Below, piece by piece: positions 50,888-63,812 of a DNA stretch of 64,000 nucleotides (the first letter of the stretch is position 1; each line of letters starts with the position of its first letter). Origin of the DNA: Actibacterium atlanticum (GTDB lineage Bacteria; Pseudomonadota; Alphaproteobacteria; Rhodobacterales; Rhodobacteraceae). The stretch is taken from NCBI RefSeq assembly GCF_000671395.1, contig NZ_AQQY01000007.1:62001-126000 (forward strand), given 5' to 3'. The position numbers and the translations under genes were made by a program. The notes below the pieces were generated by a model, which saw only the letters and a list, made by a program, of their open reading frames with translations, was not told the origin of the DNA and searched no databases.

Positions 50888-51757
50888 ATGCCCGCCGCAC
50901 CGCGTATTTCTTTCGAATTCTTCCCGCCGCAATCGCTTGAGGCGTCTTTTCGCCTGTGGGACACCGTGCGTGCTTTGGCACCGCTGAACCCCGGCTTTGT
51001 GTCGGTGACCTATGGTGCGGGTGGTACGACGCGCAAGTTGACCCATGACGCTGTGGCCACGATCCACAAGAACTATGGGCTGAACGTTGCTGCGCATCTG
51101 ACCTGTGTCGATGCCTCGCGCGAAGAAACAATGGAAATCGTGGACAGCTACGCCAAGGCTGGCGTGACCGAAATCGTCGCACTGCGCGGTGACCCGCCCA
51201 AAGGTCAGGGCAGCTTTAGCGCGCACCCCGACGGGTTTCAGAACAGCGCCGAACTGGTCGCTGCCATTGCCGAGACCGGCAAGTTTCACATACGTGTTGG
51301 CGCCTACCCTGACCCGCACCCCGAAGCCAAAGGCGCGGGCAATGATGTGACCTGGCTGAAGCACAAGATTGATGCGGGCGCCAATTCGGCGATCACGCAG
51401 TTTTTCTTTGAGGCCGATACATTCTTCCGCTTCCGCGACGATTGCGCCAAGGCGGGTATTGATGCGCCGATCATTCCGGGCATCCTGCCGATTGAAAACT
51501 GGAATGGCGTGCGTAAGTTCGCCGCGCGCTGCGGTGCCTATATCCCCACATGGGTGGACGAAAAATTCGCCGCCGCTGACGCTGCGGGCAACGCCGAACA
51601 GGTCGCCACTGACATGGCCGTGGAACTGTGCGACAGCCTGATTTCAGGCGGGGTCGAAGACCTGCATTTTTACACGCTCAACAAGCCGCACCTGACGCGC
51701 GGAATTTGTGAAACTCTGGGCGTGAAGGCCGAAAGCAACATCGCGGAAGTGGCGTGA
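50888..51757 (+). CDS. metF: 5,10-Methylenetetrahydrofolate reductase
   Basis: Flavoenzyme that makes 5-methyl-THF for methionine synthesis, 289 residues. It begins PRISFEFFPPQSLEA, the catalytic-Glu strand. FVSVTYGAGGTTR, VAHLTCVDASREE, IVALRGDPPKGQG and SAITQFFFEADTFFRF follow in the order of the family. ATG 50888 has only a weak site (CTGGACACTGAT); the frame extends upstream but those residues are not MetF-like. It is divergent from metR and overlaps the thioesterase start by GTGA. Confidence 0.93.
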   Translation: MPAAPRISFEFFPPQSLEASFRLWDTVRALAPLNPGFVSVTYGAGGTTRKLTHDAVATIHKNYGLNVAAHLTCVDASREETMEIVDSYAKAGVTEIVALRGDPPKGQGSFSAHPDGFQNSAELVAAIAETGKFHIRVGAYPDPHPEAKGAGNDVTWLKHKIDAGANSAITQFFFEADTFFRFRDDCAKAGIDAPIIPGILPIENWNGVRKFAARCGAYIPTWVDEKFAAADAAGNAEQVATDMAVELCDSLISGGVEDLHFYTLNKPHLTRGICETLGVKAESNIAEVA

Positions 51758-52215
51758 GCACCACAGGGTTTTCTCGTGACCTGCTGATCGGACTAAGTGG
51801 CGAAGAATATATGCGCCGCATGCTCGATGGGCGTATCGCGGCGCCGCAAATGTGGGCGACGTCCAATATCACCCTGTCTGATGTCGCACAGGGGCAGATC
51901 ACCCTGCATACCGCGCCCCTGCCCGCGCATGGCAATATCATCGGGACAGTACACGGGGGCTGGTATGGCATTGTGCTGGATGCCGCTATGGGCTGCGCCT
52001 GCATGAGCTGCGTCCCCGAAGGCGCAACCCACACCACGCTGGAATATAAAGTGAATATTGTACGCCCCGCCAAAATCGGGGCAGAGCTTATCGCCACCGG
52101 GCATGTCCAGCACAGCGGACGTTCCACGCTGGTGGCCAACGGCGAAGTCCGCGGGCGCGACGATAACCGGCTCTATGCGACGGGTTCGACCACCTGCATC
52201 GTTTTGCAACACTGA
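51754..52215 (+). CDS. PaaI-type hotdog thioesterase
   Basis: A 153-residue acyl-CoA thioesterase of the hotdog fold. The active-site helix contains G-T-V-H-G-G-W-Y-G-I-V-L-D-A-A-M-G, and TTLEYKVNIVRPAKIG and HVQHSGRSTLVANGEV are family strands. The start is GTG 51754 overlapping the metF stop, so it is coupled to metF although the metabolic link is not obvious. The substrate is unknown. It is convergent with DUF2235, 2 bp apart. Confidence 0.88.
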   Translation: MSTTGFSRDLLIGLSGEEYMRRMLDGRIAAPQMWATSNITLSDVAQGQITLHTAPLPAHGNIIGTVHGGWYGIVLDAAMGCACMSCVPEGATHTTLEYKVNIVRPAKIGAELIATGHVQHSGRSTLVANGEVRGRDDNRLYATGSTTCIVLQH

Positions 52216-52217
52216 TC

Positions 52218-53285
52218 TCAGGCGCCGTTGCCCAAGACCTCAAGCGAAGGCAGGCTGTCGGCCCTGCTTTCCCCCGTGACCGTGGAGTGTAGAGACTCGG
52301 ACGGATCACCACCGACATAGCGCTTCTTACGCAGCAAGAACATCTTACCCCAGCCGCGGAAACTGCCAATCGACGGTGCGTGCACATCGCAGGGGAAGCG
52401 CTCCAGCCAATCCTGCGGCAGGCGCACGCCGCAGCTTTCCAACTTGCCCAACATCCAGACCAGCGGAATGTTGGCCAAGGGGCGCGCTTCTTCGACCTCA
52501 CCCAGCTGCCCGCCGACATCGCCGTGACAGCCTTTGAACCAAACCTGTTCAACGCGGCCTTTCCATTCGGGTGTGCACTCCCAGATCACGGGTGCAAATA
52601 CCTGTCGTGTTTCATTCAGGGCCAGCGCCTGAAAGCCGCGTTTCATCACGCCGCTTGGGGCATGGTTGTGAAAGGCGTGGTTGGGCTCGGTGAACTTCCA
52701 CAAAATCGGCAGACGCACCCCCAGCGCTTTGACCGTGTCGAAAACACCGACCATTTCGACCTGAATTTCCGGCAGGCAATACGTCGCGCTGAACGCCCGC
52801 GCCACTTCATTGCGGGCACCAGATTGATAATGCCGATAGGCCACTTGTACGTTACGTTCCGTGGCGTGATTGGCCTGCAACAGGCCCACGCGGTCCAACA
52901 CCCCCGCCAATGAACGCGCGGCAAAGGCGCCCCGCGAATAGCCTAACAAAATGATCTTGTCGCCCGGATGGTAGCGTGACGCCAGATACCCATAGGCCCG
53001 CCGGATTTGCCGATTGATGCCACGCCCGGTGATCACCGCCATCGCATCGCGCCATTCGCGCCATTGGATGCCGGCCTCGTAATACAGTGAAAGGTCCTGC
53101 GCCTTTTGATCGCATAGCAGCTTATAGATCAGACCGGCGTTGGTCTCGCATCCCGGTTCAAGCGATGACATCGTGCCATCCAGAATAACGATATGGGTAA
53201 CGGAGCCGCGCGCCGTGACGGGGCTATGCGCCTCGGTCGTGCGGGTGCCGCGCAGCCAGTTCCAAAACCGTTTGGCGCTACGCAT
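52218..53285 (-). CDS. DUF2235 alpha/beta-hydrolase-like protein
   Basis: A 355-residue protein with the DUF2235 pattern. It has a strand near the N-terminus (THIVILDGTMSSLEPG), I-I-L-L-G-Y-S-R-G-A-F with nucleophile Ser117, FDTVKALGVRLP and WFKGCHGDVGGQ where His would complete the triad. DUF2235 includes type VI secretion phospholipase effectors (Tle1-like) and housekeeping members. No VgrG, PAAR or immunity gene is adjacent, so a housekeeping role is likelier. The ATG at 53285 is preceded by GATATCCCCGATGCG on the sense strand complement with only weak ribosome-site character. Confidence 0.85.
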   Translation of the reverse strand: MRSAKRFWNWLRGTRTTEAHSPVTARGSVTHIVILDGTMSSLEPGCETNAGLIYKLLCDQKAQDLSLYYEAGIQWREWRDAMAVITGRGINRQIRRAYGYLASRYHPGDKIILLGYSRGAFAARSLAGVLDRVGLLQANHATERNVQVAYRHYQSGARNEVARAFSATYCLPEIQVEMVGVFDTVKALGVRLPILWKFTEPNHAFHNHAPSGVMKRGFQALALNETRQVFAPVIWECTPEWKGRVEQVWFKGCHGDVGGQLGEVEEARPLANIPLVWMLGKLESCGVRLPQDWLERFPCDVHAPSIGSFRGWGKMFLLRKKRYVGGDPSESLHSTVTGESRADSLPSLEVLGNGA

Positions 53286-53354
53286 CGGGGATATCCCGTT
53301 TCTGTGCCTTCATTCCTTTAATATGGGGGTGCGGTGCGGTGGCGTCCACGAAAA

Positions 53355-54500
53355 TCAGCGTGAGATCAACGACAAGACGGTTGCCTGCTCTAAGGCGCCA
53401 TAGCCGTTAAAGCGCGTCGCAGTGGCCGTCGAATAGGCCCCTGCCCCTTTGAACATCACATAGTCGCCCTCTTGCAGATCCGCGGGCAGCATCACCTGAC
53501 CCGGTAGCTTGTCGATACTGTCACAGGTCGGGCCGAACACCGTGCGCGACCCCAAGGGGCCGTTTCTGCGGGTCCCTTCGGGGCTCCATATTTCAATGCG
53601 GTCGGTCAGCCCGACAACATGGGCCTCTGACAGGCCCCCGTATATGCCGTCATTCAGAAATACATGATCGCCATCGCGGATCGCCTTGATGCGGGTGGTC
53701 AGCGTATAGGCCTCAGCCACCATCGCACGGCCCGGCTCACAGATCAGTACTGGCGCGTTCAATCCAAAAGCCTTGTCCGTGCTGTGCGCGATGGTATCGA
53801 ATATCTGTTCAAGTTGCGGGGCGTCGGCACGAATTTGATGCGATGGGAAGCCCCCGCCGACGTTTAACCGCGCCAGATCAACGCCCGCTGCGGCGCTAAT
53901 CTGCGCCGCCGTTTCGATATACGCCGCCCACGCCGCCGGATCGGTGCATTGCGTGCCCGGATGAAAGGTCAGCGCCGGGACATGCCCCGCACGCGCCACC
54001 CTTTGCAAAAGATCAACCGCCTGTTCGGCCGAGGCCCCAAATTTGCTGCCAAAATCATAGGCCGCGCCTTTGACCGGCAGCTTGAACCGCACAGCGATTT
54101 CCGCAGATCCATCTACATGGTGCAGAATTTTATCCAGCTCAGACTGCGCGTCCACCGACCACGACACCACCTCATGTTCCAGCGCCGCCAATATTTCCGC
54201 GGCCGAGCGCACCGGATTGTTGTAATGCATCACCGCACCGGGGGCCGCGCGGGCAACAAGCGCCATTTCATGGGGCGAGGCCACATCGAACCCCGAAACT
54301 CCCGCAGCAAACAAGTTGGTCAGAACAAACTCCGACGGGTTCGCCTTGACCGCATAGGTCACCATGCCGGGAAAGCCATCCAGAAACCGCCGCGCGGTGG
54401 ACATCAAAACCGATGGGGCGGTGTAAAGTACCGGGTGGTCGGGGTGGGTAATCCGAAGATGTTCGCCTGGGTTTGCCCAGATATCCTGCGTTAGGCCCAT
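53355..54500 (-). CDS. Type III PLP-dependent decarboxylase (ornithine/lysine decarboxylase)
   Basis: Makes a diamine from a basic amino acid in polyamine synthesis, 381 residues. It is an alanine-racemase-fold enzyme: P-Y-type loop MVTYAVKANPSEFVL with PLP Lys52, LTFHPGTQCTDP, LNVGGGFPSHQ, VLICEPGRAMVAEAY and the active-site Cys in FGPTCDSIDKL. These motifs match the eukaryotic-type ODC group (SpeC/LdcC type III), common in alphaproteobacteria. AGGAGG precedes ATG 54500. It is divergent from an Lrp-type regulator that probably controls it. Confidence 0.92.
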   Translation of the reverse strand: MGLTQDIWANPGEHLRITHPDHPVLYTAPSVLMSTARRFLDGFPGMVTYAVKANPSEFVLTNLFAAGVSGFDVASPHEMALVARAAPGAVMHYNNPVRSAAEILAALEHEVVSWSVDAQSELDKILHHVDGSAEIAVRFKLPVKGAAYDFGSKFGASAEQAVDLLQRVARAGHVPALTFHPGTQCTDPAAWAAYIETAAQISAAAGVDLARLNVGGGFPSHQIRADAPQLEQIFDTIAHSTDKAFGLNAPVLICEPGRAMVAEAYTLTTRIKAIRDGDHVFLNDGIYGGLSEAHVVGLTDRIEIWSPEGTRRNGPLGSRTVFGPTCDSIDKLPGQVMLPADLQEGDYVMFKGAGAYSTATATRFNGYGALEQATVLSLISR

Positions 54501-54622
54501 GGCCTGCCTCCTGTTGCGCGCCTGTTTCTTCAAGGATACCCGGGTTTTTCGTCGTAATCGCGCGGCAAATATGGAATACTGACTCTAAGTTTCGTCATAT
54601 TAACGCTATAATGGGTAAATTG

Positions 54623-55054
54623 ATGGACGACCTCGACAAGCAAATCCTGTCTCATCTGGCGCGCGACGCCCGGGTCTCGCTTTCGGTGCTGGCGCGTAAA
54701 CTCTCGGTGGCGCGCACAACGCTGCAGGCGCGGATCGAACGTCTGGAGCGCAGTGGCGTGATCGCGGGCTATACCTTGCGCTTGGGGGAGGCAGGACGCC
54801 AAAACCGCATCCGCGCCACCATCCTGCTGTCGGTGGAACCCCGCGCCCAGCCTGCCATTCTGGCGCGGCTCAAAACCATCCCCGAGGTCGAAACCGCCCA
54901 CACCACCTCTGGCCGCTTCGATCTGCTGCTTCAGGTCGCCGCCACGGGCACCGCCGCGCTGGACAAGGTGCTGGACGGGATCGGGCTGATTGAGGGGGTA
55001 AAATCCTCGGAATCGCTTATTCATCTGACAACCCGCATCGACAGAGGCGTCTGA
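54623..55054 (+). CDS. Lrp/AsnC-family transcriptional regulator
   Basis: A 143-residue regulator. The HTH (DDLDKQILSHLARDARVSLSVLARKLSVARTTLQARIERLERSGVI in parts) is followed by a RAM/AsnC ligand domain (IRATILLSVEPRAQ, VETAHTTSGRFDLLLQV, IEGVKSSESLIHLTTRI). The start is either ATG 54623 or ATG 54611; the former fits the usual MDDLDKQIL opening. It is divergent from the decarboxylase with 122 bp between starts. That region holds half-sites AATATG (54568-54573) and CATATT (54596-54601), a weak inverted pair that might be its operator. The effector may be an amino acid. Confidence 0.88.
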   Translation: MDDLDKQILSHLARDARVSLSVLARKLSVARTTLQARIERLERSGVIAGYTLRLGEAGRQNRIRATILLSVEPRAQPAILARLKTIPEVETAHTTSGRFDLLLQVAATGTAALDKVLDGIGLIEGVKSSESLIHLTTRIDRGV

Positions 55055-55117
55055 GGGGTTTTCCTTCGCCCTTCCATTGGGTATTCCGCATCGGAACCGA
55101 TCTTAAGGACGCACCCG

Positions 55118-58177
<3,060 letters not shown>

Positions 58178-58188
58178 GGATTTAAACC

Positions 58189-60345
58189 ATGGCTCTGGCC
58201 CCAACCCCGATCCGCGATCTGTTTCGCCGCGCCATGCAGGCGCAAAACAACGGTAAGGCGGATTTGGCGCGAGAGCTGTACGGCCAAATCCTAAAGGCAA
58301 ACCCCAAGCTGCCCGAGGTGCATTATCAGTTGGGGCGGCTGGAAATGGGCCTTGAGCGTCCAAGACAAGCGCTGCGCCACCTTAAGACAGCGCGCAAGAT
58401 CAAATCCGATGAGCCCGTCATATGGACCACCATGATGGACGCCTATCTGGCGCTGAAAGATCGCCAATCGGCCAAAGTTCTTTTGGCTGAGTCTAAGAAA
58501 GGTCGTCTGCCGTTTCGGGTTGTACAAGAACTTGAAAACAAGCTTAAAACCGAAAACCGTGAAGGTGTGGGTCAGCTAGGTTCTATTGACAAGGCGGTAT
58601 TTGAACACGCTGCAGCGTTGTACCAGTCTGGCAAAGCAGCCGAGGCCGAAAATGCCGCCAAAGCCATGCTGGCCGGAGCACCTAATGTGGCCCCGGCGCT
58701 GGCCCTTCTAGGGGCTGCGCAAGCCACCCAAGGCAAATCAGACGAAGCTAAAAATGCCTATAGAAAGGCCATTGCTGTCGACCCGAATTATGTCGAAGCC
58801 CACGCTCAGTTCGGCCAACTTCTGATGCATTTGGATGAAAAGACTGAAGCACGAAAGCACCTGGAAGTGGCCCTTTCCAAAGCGCCCAAATCAGCCGAGG
58901 CAAACCGCCACCTTGGCCTGCTCGAAGCGTCAGAGCGGGCTTTCGCGAAGGCCGTCCCTTTGCTTGCAGCCGCGCAAAAACAGTTTCCAAACGATGCGAG
59001 GCTTTTGATCGCTTTGTCGAACAGCCAGCGCGAAACCGGCGAACTGAAACAGGCGCGGCTAACGATAGAACACGCCCTGGACCACTGCCCAATCAGCGCA
59101 GATATCCTCCGTACGCAGGGCTCTGTGCTGGCCGAACTTGATGAAAACGAAGCGGCCTTAAATTGTTTTAAAAAAGCCCACGATATGGCGCCAGATGACA
59201 TTGCCATCCTGAACGCCTTGACATGGCACCATCAGTTGATGGGCAATTTTGAAGAAACCTCGGCTCTATCCATGGAACTGTTTGAACGCGGACACATGGA
59301 TGGCGGGCTCTACCGGCGCTACGTCACCGGACACAAAGCCACAGCAAATGATCCGCTGGCCCAAGCGATGCAAGACGCCTTTGAAACAGGACGAGAGGTT
59401 GAAGGTACGCGTGAACCTATGGCCTTTGCCCTTGCCAAGGTAAAAGAAGACCTGAAAGATCATTCCGCTGCATTCAAATTCCTGCAAGAAGGCAACGACG
59501 GGCTGAGAGAACGCTATCCCGTGGCTGCAGAGAACTTCATGCGCCCGGCAGAGCTTTCTGAAAAGGCGTTTGAAAGGGGCCTGCCCGATTTGCCTACGAC
59601 GACCCCAAAACTCAACCCAGCCCCTTTGTTCGTTTGCGGCATGCCACGTTCTGGCACCACGCTGGTCGAACAGATTGTTGCCAGTCACTCTCTGGTTACC
59701 GCTGGCGGAGAGCTTGGGCATATGAACACCGCCCTGATCGATCCGCTTGCGCTGCGCGATGCGGCAAACAACCCTTTGCAGCTAAGCGATCTGACCGCAG
59801 CGCTGAGCAAGGCCAACAAGAAGTATCAGTCGAAAGCCCCCGATACGCCCTTTGTCACAGACAAAGGGATCACCACCTTCATGTTCACAGGTCTCATCCG
59901 CCATCTGTTGCCTGACAGTCGCATCATTGTTGTGCGCCGCGATCCGCGCGACAATTGCCTGTCGATGTACAAAAACATGTTTGTCGAGGGCACGCACCGT
60001 TACACAACCGATCTGGAAACCCTGGCCAAGACTTATCTGAGCTATCTGGAAACGCTGGACTATTGGCGCAAGGCCACACCGGGGGCGTTCCATGAAATCC
60101 GCTATGAAGATCTGATCGGCAACCCCGAAGAAAAGGCACGCGAGCTGATCGCGGAATGCGGCCTTGACTGGGAAGATCGGTGTCTGGAGTTCTATAAGAA
60201 CGCCAGCAAGGTCAAAACCCTGTCGGTCTATCAAGTCCGCCAGCCGATCTATTCGTCCTCAGTGGGTGCGTGGAAGAATTTCGAATCCGAGCTCAAGCCG
60301 CTGATCGACATCCTGGACAAGGGCGGCGCGCTGGAAGGCTGGTAA
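58189..60345 (+). CDS. TPR-repeat sulfotransferase-like protein
   Basis: A 718-residue cytosolic protein. Residues ~1-370 are tetratricopeptide repeats (RELYGQILKANPKLPEVHYQLG; KNAYRKAIAVDPNYVEAHAQFG). Residues ~475-718 form a PAPS-dependent sulfotransferase with 5'-phosphosulfate loop C-G-M-P-R-S-G-T-T at about 483-491. The 3'-phosphate loop is R-I-I-V-V-R-R-D-P-R-D-N and the C-terminal YSSSVGAWKNF is typical. Such fusions are frequent in marine alphaproteobacteria; the acceptor is unknown. It starts 11 bp after valS. The TPR part is clearly richer in AT-ending codons than valS and thrS. Confidence 0.9.
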   Translation: MALAPTPIRDLFRRAMQAQNNGKADLARELYGQILKANPKLPEVHYQLGRLEMGLERPRQALRHLKTARKIKSDEPVIWTTMMDAYLALKDRQSAKVLLAESKKGRLPFRVVQELENKLKTENREGVGQLGSIDKAVFEHAAALYQSGKAAEAENAAKAMLAGAPNVAPALALLGAAQATQGKSDEAKNAYRKAIAVDPNYVEAHAQFGQLLMHLDEKTEARKHLEVALSKAPKSAEANRHLGLLEASERAFAKAVPLLAAAQKQFPNDARLLIALSNSQRETGELKQARLTIEHALDHCPISADILRTQGSVLAELDENEAALNCFKKAHDMAPDDIAILNALTWHHQLMGNFEETSALSMELFERGHMDGGLYRRYVTGHKATANDPLAQAMQDAFETGREVEGTREPMAFALAKVKEDLKDHSAAFKFLQEGNDGLRERYPVAAENFMRPAELSEKAFERGLPDLPTTTPKLNPAPLFVCGMPRSGTTLVEQIVASHSLVTAGGELGHMNTALIDPLALRDAANNPLQLSDLTAALSKANKKYQSKAPDTPFVTDKGITTFMFTGLIRHLLPDSRIIVVRRDPRDNCLSMYKNMFVEGTHRYTTDLETLAKTYLSYLETLDYWRKATPGAFHEIRYEDLIGNPEEKARELIAECGLDWEDRCLEFYKNASKVKTLSVYQVRQPIYSSSVGAWKNFESELKPLIDILDKGGALEGW

Positions 60346-60445
60346 GGCTTGACAGCGCGCACGCGCGCGGCCAAGAAGCATCCCGAACAACATACCCGCA
60401 ACCGGGCGTTCCGTGGGCGCCAAACTGACGAGGAGGCCCAACAGC

Positions 60446-62392
60446 ATGGCCCAAATCTCTCTTACCTTTCCTGATGGCAATGCGCGCGAATTCGATGCTG
60501 GGGTGACCCCCGCCGAAGTCGCCTCCAGCATTTCTAAATCGCTGGGAAAAAAGGCCATTTCGGCCACCGTGAACGGCGCTCATTTTGATCTGCAATGGCC
60601 GATCAATGAGGACGCCAGCATCGCCATTCATACCCTGCAGGATGACGATCAGGCGCTGGAACTGATCCGCCACGATCTGGCCCACGTCATGGCCCGCGCG
60701 GTGCAGGCCATCTGGCCCGACGTCAAAGTCACCATCGGCCCGGTGCGCGATTACGGTTGGTTCTATGACTTCGACCGCGAGGAACCCTTCACCCCCGAAG
60801 ATCTAGGCGTGATCGAGGCCAAGATGAAAGAGATCATCAACGCCCGCGAGCCCGTCACCACCGAGGTCTGGGACCGCGCCCGCGCGATCAAACACTACGA
60901 AGACGCGAATGAGCCTTTCAAGGTTGAGCTGATCGACCGCATCCCCGAAGGCGAAGACCTGCGGATGTACTGGCACGGCGACTGGCAGGATCTGTGCCGC
61001 GGCCCGCACCTGCAAACAACCGGTCAACTGCCCGCCGACGCCTTCAAGCTGACCCATGTCGCTGGCGCCTATTGGCTGGGCGATGCGACCCGTCCGATGC
61101 TGCAACGTATCTACGGCGTGGCCTTCAAGAACCGCAAGGATCTGAAGGCCCACATGACCATGCTGGAAGAGGCCGCCAAACGCGACCACCGCAAGCTGGG
61201 CCGCGAGATGGACCTGTTCCACATGCAAGAAGAGGCCCCCGGCCAGATCTTCTGGCACCCCAACGGCTGGCGCATCTACACCACGCTGCAGGACTATATG
61301 CGCCGCATGCAGGAACGCGACGGCTATGTCGAGGTGAACACCCCGCAAGTCGTCGACCGTCAGCTGTGGGAGGCCTCGGGCCACTGGGACAAGTACCAGG
61401 AAAACATGTTCATCGTCGAAGTTGACGAAGAACATGCCCGCGAAAAGGCGATCAACGCGCTAAAACCGATGAACTGCCCCTGCCACGTGCAGGTGTTCAA
61501 TCAGGGTCTGAAATCCTATCGCGATCTGCCTTTGCGCATGGCTGAATTCGGGTCGTGCAACCGCTATGAACCCTCGGGCGCGCTGCACGGCATCATGCGG
61601 GTGCGCGGTTTCACGCAGGACGACGCGCATATCTTCTGTGCGGAACAGGACATCGAAGCCGAAACCAAGAAGTTCATCGAATTCCTCTCGGCCATCTACA
61701 AAGACCTTGGCTTTGAGAAATTCGCGGTGAAATTCTCGGACCGCCCCGAAACCCGCGCCGGCGAAGACGACGTTTGGGACAAGGCTGAATCCGCGCTGAA
61801 ATCCGCGACCGAAGCCGCAGGCTATGATTTTGACCTGAACCCGGGCGAAGGCGCGTTTTACGGGCCCAAGCTTGAATTCGTTCTGACCGACGCCATTGGC
61901 CGTGACTGGCAGTGTGGCACCTTGCAGGTGGACTTTGTGCTGCCCGAACGTCTGGACGCCACTTATATCGGCGCCGACGGCGACAAGCACCGCCCTGTGA
62001 TGTTGCACCGCGCCGTTCTGGGCTCTTTCGAGCGCTTCATCGGCATCCTGATCGAAAGCAATGCTGGCAAACTGCCCTTCTGGATCGCCCCGCGCCAGGT
62101 GGTTGTGGCCTCGATCGTGTCGGATGCCGATGATTTCGTGCACGAGGTCGTCAACACGCTGCGCGCCGCAGGCGTGCGGGCCGAAGCCGACACGCGGAAT
62201 GAAAAGATCAACTACAAGGTCCGCGAACACTCGCTGTCTAAGGTGCCCGTGATTCTGGCTGTGGGCATGAAAGAGGTCGAAGATCGCACTGTCACCATGC
62301 GGCGGCTTGGTCAAAAACAGACTGCGGTTGAAACACTTGAGGCCGTGGCCGAAACACTGGCCGTCGAAGCGACCCCGCCTGACTTGCGCTAA
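60446..62392 (+). CDS. thrS: Threonyl-tRNA synthetase
   Basis: Charges tRNA-Thr, 648 residues. The domains run TGS ([19 protein letters not shown]), HxxxH editing domain (R-H-D-L-A-H-V-M-A near residue 73), catalytic core with [12 protein letters not shown] and [14 protein letters not shown], and the anticodon-binding domain at the end ([21 protein letters not shown]). AGGAGG stands 10 bp before ATG 60446; an in-frame ATG at 60413 lacks a site. There is no threonine-leader or T-box-like element visible in the 100-bp gap. A terminator follows at 62422. Confidence 0.95.
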   Translation: MAQISLTFPDGNAREFDAGVTPAEVASSISKSLGKKAISATVNGAHFDLQWPINEDASIAIHTLQDDDQALELIRHDLAHVMARAVQAIWPDVKVTIGPVRDYGWFYDFDREEPFTPEDLGVIEAKMKEIINAREPVTTEVWDRARAIKHYEDANEPFKVELIDRIPEGEDLRMYWHGDWQDLCRGPHLQTTGQLPADAFKLTHVAGAYWLGDATRPMLQRIYGVAFKNRKDLKAHMTMLEEAAKRDHRKLGREMDLFHMQEEAPGQIFWHPNGWRIYTTLQDYMRRMQERDGYVEVNTPQVVDRQLWEASGHWDKYQENMFIVEVDEEHAREKAINALKPMNCPCHVQVFNQGLKSYRDLPLRMAEFGSCNRYEPSGALHGIMRVRGFTQDDAHIFCAEQDIEAETKKFIEFLSAIYKDLGFEKFAVKFSDRPETRAGEDDVWDKAESALKSATEAAGYDFDLNPGEGAFYGPKLEFVLTDAIGRDWQCGTLQVDFVLPERLDATYIGADGDKHRPVMLHRAVLGSFERFIGILIESNAGKLPFWIAPRQVVVASIVSDADDFVHEVVNTLRAAGVRAEADTRNEKINYKVREHSLSKVPVILAVGMKEVEDRTVTMRRLGQKQTAVETLEAVAETLAVEATPPDLR

Positions 62393-62421
62393 AGCGCGCT
62401 AGCCCCGGCTGTAAACCCCTT

Positions 62422-62449
62422 AAAAAGCACCGGATTTCCGGTGCTTTTT
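62422..62449 (+). terminator. Intrinsic terminator of thrS
   Basis: A-tract, stem GCACCGGA / TCCGGTGC with a two- to four-base loop, then TTTTTATCTTT, 30 bp after the thrS stop. It isolates the bufferin cluster from upstream transcription. Confidence 0.92.
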
Positions 62450-62609
62450 ATCTTTCTGCACCTGCTAACATACGGATTTTCAATTGTTTCAGTTCATAAC
62501 GCACGCGTGCAACACAGCCATGTGAGTAGTATTTTAACACCCTGGCATACTACCTCTATTGGTGTCGCAAGGAGACGACGCACTCGGATTTTTTAGTAAG
62601 GGAATGACC

Positions 62610-62888
62610 ATGTCCAAAACCGTAAAAACTCTGGCCGTTGCAAGCGCAGTAGCCGCTGCTTTCACCACCGCCTCGCACGCTGCGGGCAATGAAAAATGCT
62701 ATGGTGTTTCGCTGGCTGGCGAAAACGGCTGTGCTGCTGGCCCCGGCACCACCTGCGCTGGCACCTCGACCGTTGATTACCAAGGCAACGCCTGGACCCT
62801 GGTTCCCGCAGGCACCTGCGAAACCATGGAACTGCCCGAAGGTCGCGTTGGCTCGCTGGAGCCGCTGGAGCGCGACCTGCCGGCATAA
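62610..62888 (+). CDS. bufA: Bufferin-type RiPP precursor (DUF2282, BufA)
   Basis: A 92-residue precursor peptide. It has a Sec signal peptide ([18 protein letters not shown]… cleavage after about residue 24-25) and then a core with exactly four cysteines at 30, 41, 49 and 70: [18 protein letters not shown] and P-A-G-T-C. This is the DUF2282 pattern now known as bufferin, a secreted copper-binding RiPP in which a DUF692 enzyme oxidises core cysteines to heterocycles. ATG 62610 lies 6 bp after AAGGGA; an ATG at 62604 abuts that site. A terminator isolates it from thrS, and bufB follows 63 bp later. Modification here is inferred from the family and the neighbour. Confidence 0.9.
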   Translation: MSKTVKTLAVASAVAAAFTTASHAAGNEKCYGVSLAGENGCAAGPGTTCAGTSTVDYQGNAWTLVPAGTCETMELPEGRVGSLEPLERDLPA

Positions 62889-62951
62889 GCCACGCCCAGA
62901 CCCCTCCGCCATCGCGGGGGGGTCTTACCATTGACCGTTCCGGAGACCCCC

Positions 62952-63812
62952 ATGCTTGATGCGCAGCCCAAACGCTTTGATCGCCTGCCAAATCGGCCCG
63001 GTGTTGGCTACAAGCCCCAGCATTTTGCGGACATCATGCAGGATGCAGGCCCCGTCGAATGGTTCGAAATTCACGCTGAAAATTATATGGGTCAAGGTGG
63101 CCGCCCGCTGGCGCAACTGCGCTATCTGGCGGAACGCTATGCGATTTCCGTGCACGGGGTCGGGCTGTCGATTGGCGGCGAAGCGCCGCTGGATCAGGAT
63201 CATCTGGACCGTCTGAAACATCTGGTTGGCTGGTTGCAACCGGCCCGGTTTTCCGAACATCTGGCCTGGTCCACCCACGATACCCACTTCCTGAATGACC
63301 TGCTGCCCCTGCCCTATACCAACGCCACGCTGACCCGCGTCTGCGATCATATTGATCAGGTTCAGAATGTGCTGGGCCGCGAAATGATGCTGGAAAACCC
63401 ATCCACCTATCTGGCCTTTGCTGAAAGCACGCTTCAGGAAACCGACTTTCTGGCCGAAGTGGCCCGGCGCTCTGGCTGTGGCCTGCTGCTGGACGTCAAC
63501 AACGTGTTTGTGTCGGCGACAAACCAAAACCTCGACGCCCGCGCCTATATCGACGCTTTTCCGCTGGCGCAGGTGGGTGAAATTCATCTGGGCGGCCACG
63601 ATGAAGACGAAGACGAAACCGGCGCGCCGCTGTTGATCGACAGCCACGGCAAGCCCGTGGTTGATCCGGTTTGGGCGCTGTACGACTACACGATCCAACG
63701 CGCAGGCGCCCGGCCCACGCTGATCGAATGGGACAACGACGTGCCCGACTGGCCGGAACTGGCGGCCGAAGCCACCCGCGCGGCCCTGGTGCTGGACAAG
63801 GTATCCCCATGA
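62952..63812 (+). CDS. bufB: Multinuclear non-haem iron oxidase (DUF692/MNIO, BufB)
   Basis: A 286-residue TIM-barrel enzyme of the family that includes methanobactin MbnB. Candidate metal ligands are visible in order: EIHAENYM (His41), [10 protein letters not shown] (His68), SEHLAW (His103), MLENPSTY (Glu148), LDVNNVFV (Asp181), EIHLGGH (His212, His216) and LIEWDND (Glu259). It should install oxidative cysteine modifications on the BufA peptide. GGAG precedes ATG 62952; the frame to 62931 would need a TTG. Its stop overlaps the bufC start (ATGA). Confidence 0.92.
   Translation: MLDAQPKRFDRLPNRPGVGYKPQHFADIMQDAGPVEWFEIHAENYMGQGGRPLAQLRYLAERYAISVHGVGLSIGGEAPLDQDHLDRLKHLVGWLQPARFSEHLAWSTHDTHFLNDLLPLPYTNATLTRVCDHIDQVQNVLGREMMLENPSTYLAFAESTLQETDFLAEVARRSGCGLLLDVNNVFVSATNQNLDARAYIDAFPLAQVGEIHLGGHDEDEDETGAPLLIDSHGKPVVDPVWALYDYTIQRAGARPTLIEWDNDVPDWPELAAEATRAALVLDKVSP

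Noticed and set aside
52218-53285. Type VI secretion lipase effector
   Set aside because: DUF2235 can include such effectors, but no VgrG, PAAR, chaperone or immunity gene is adjacent.
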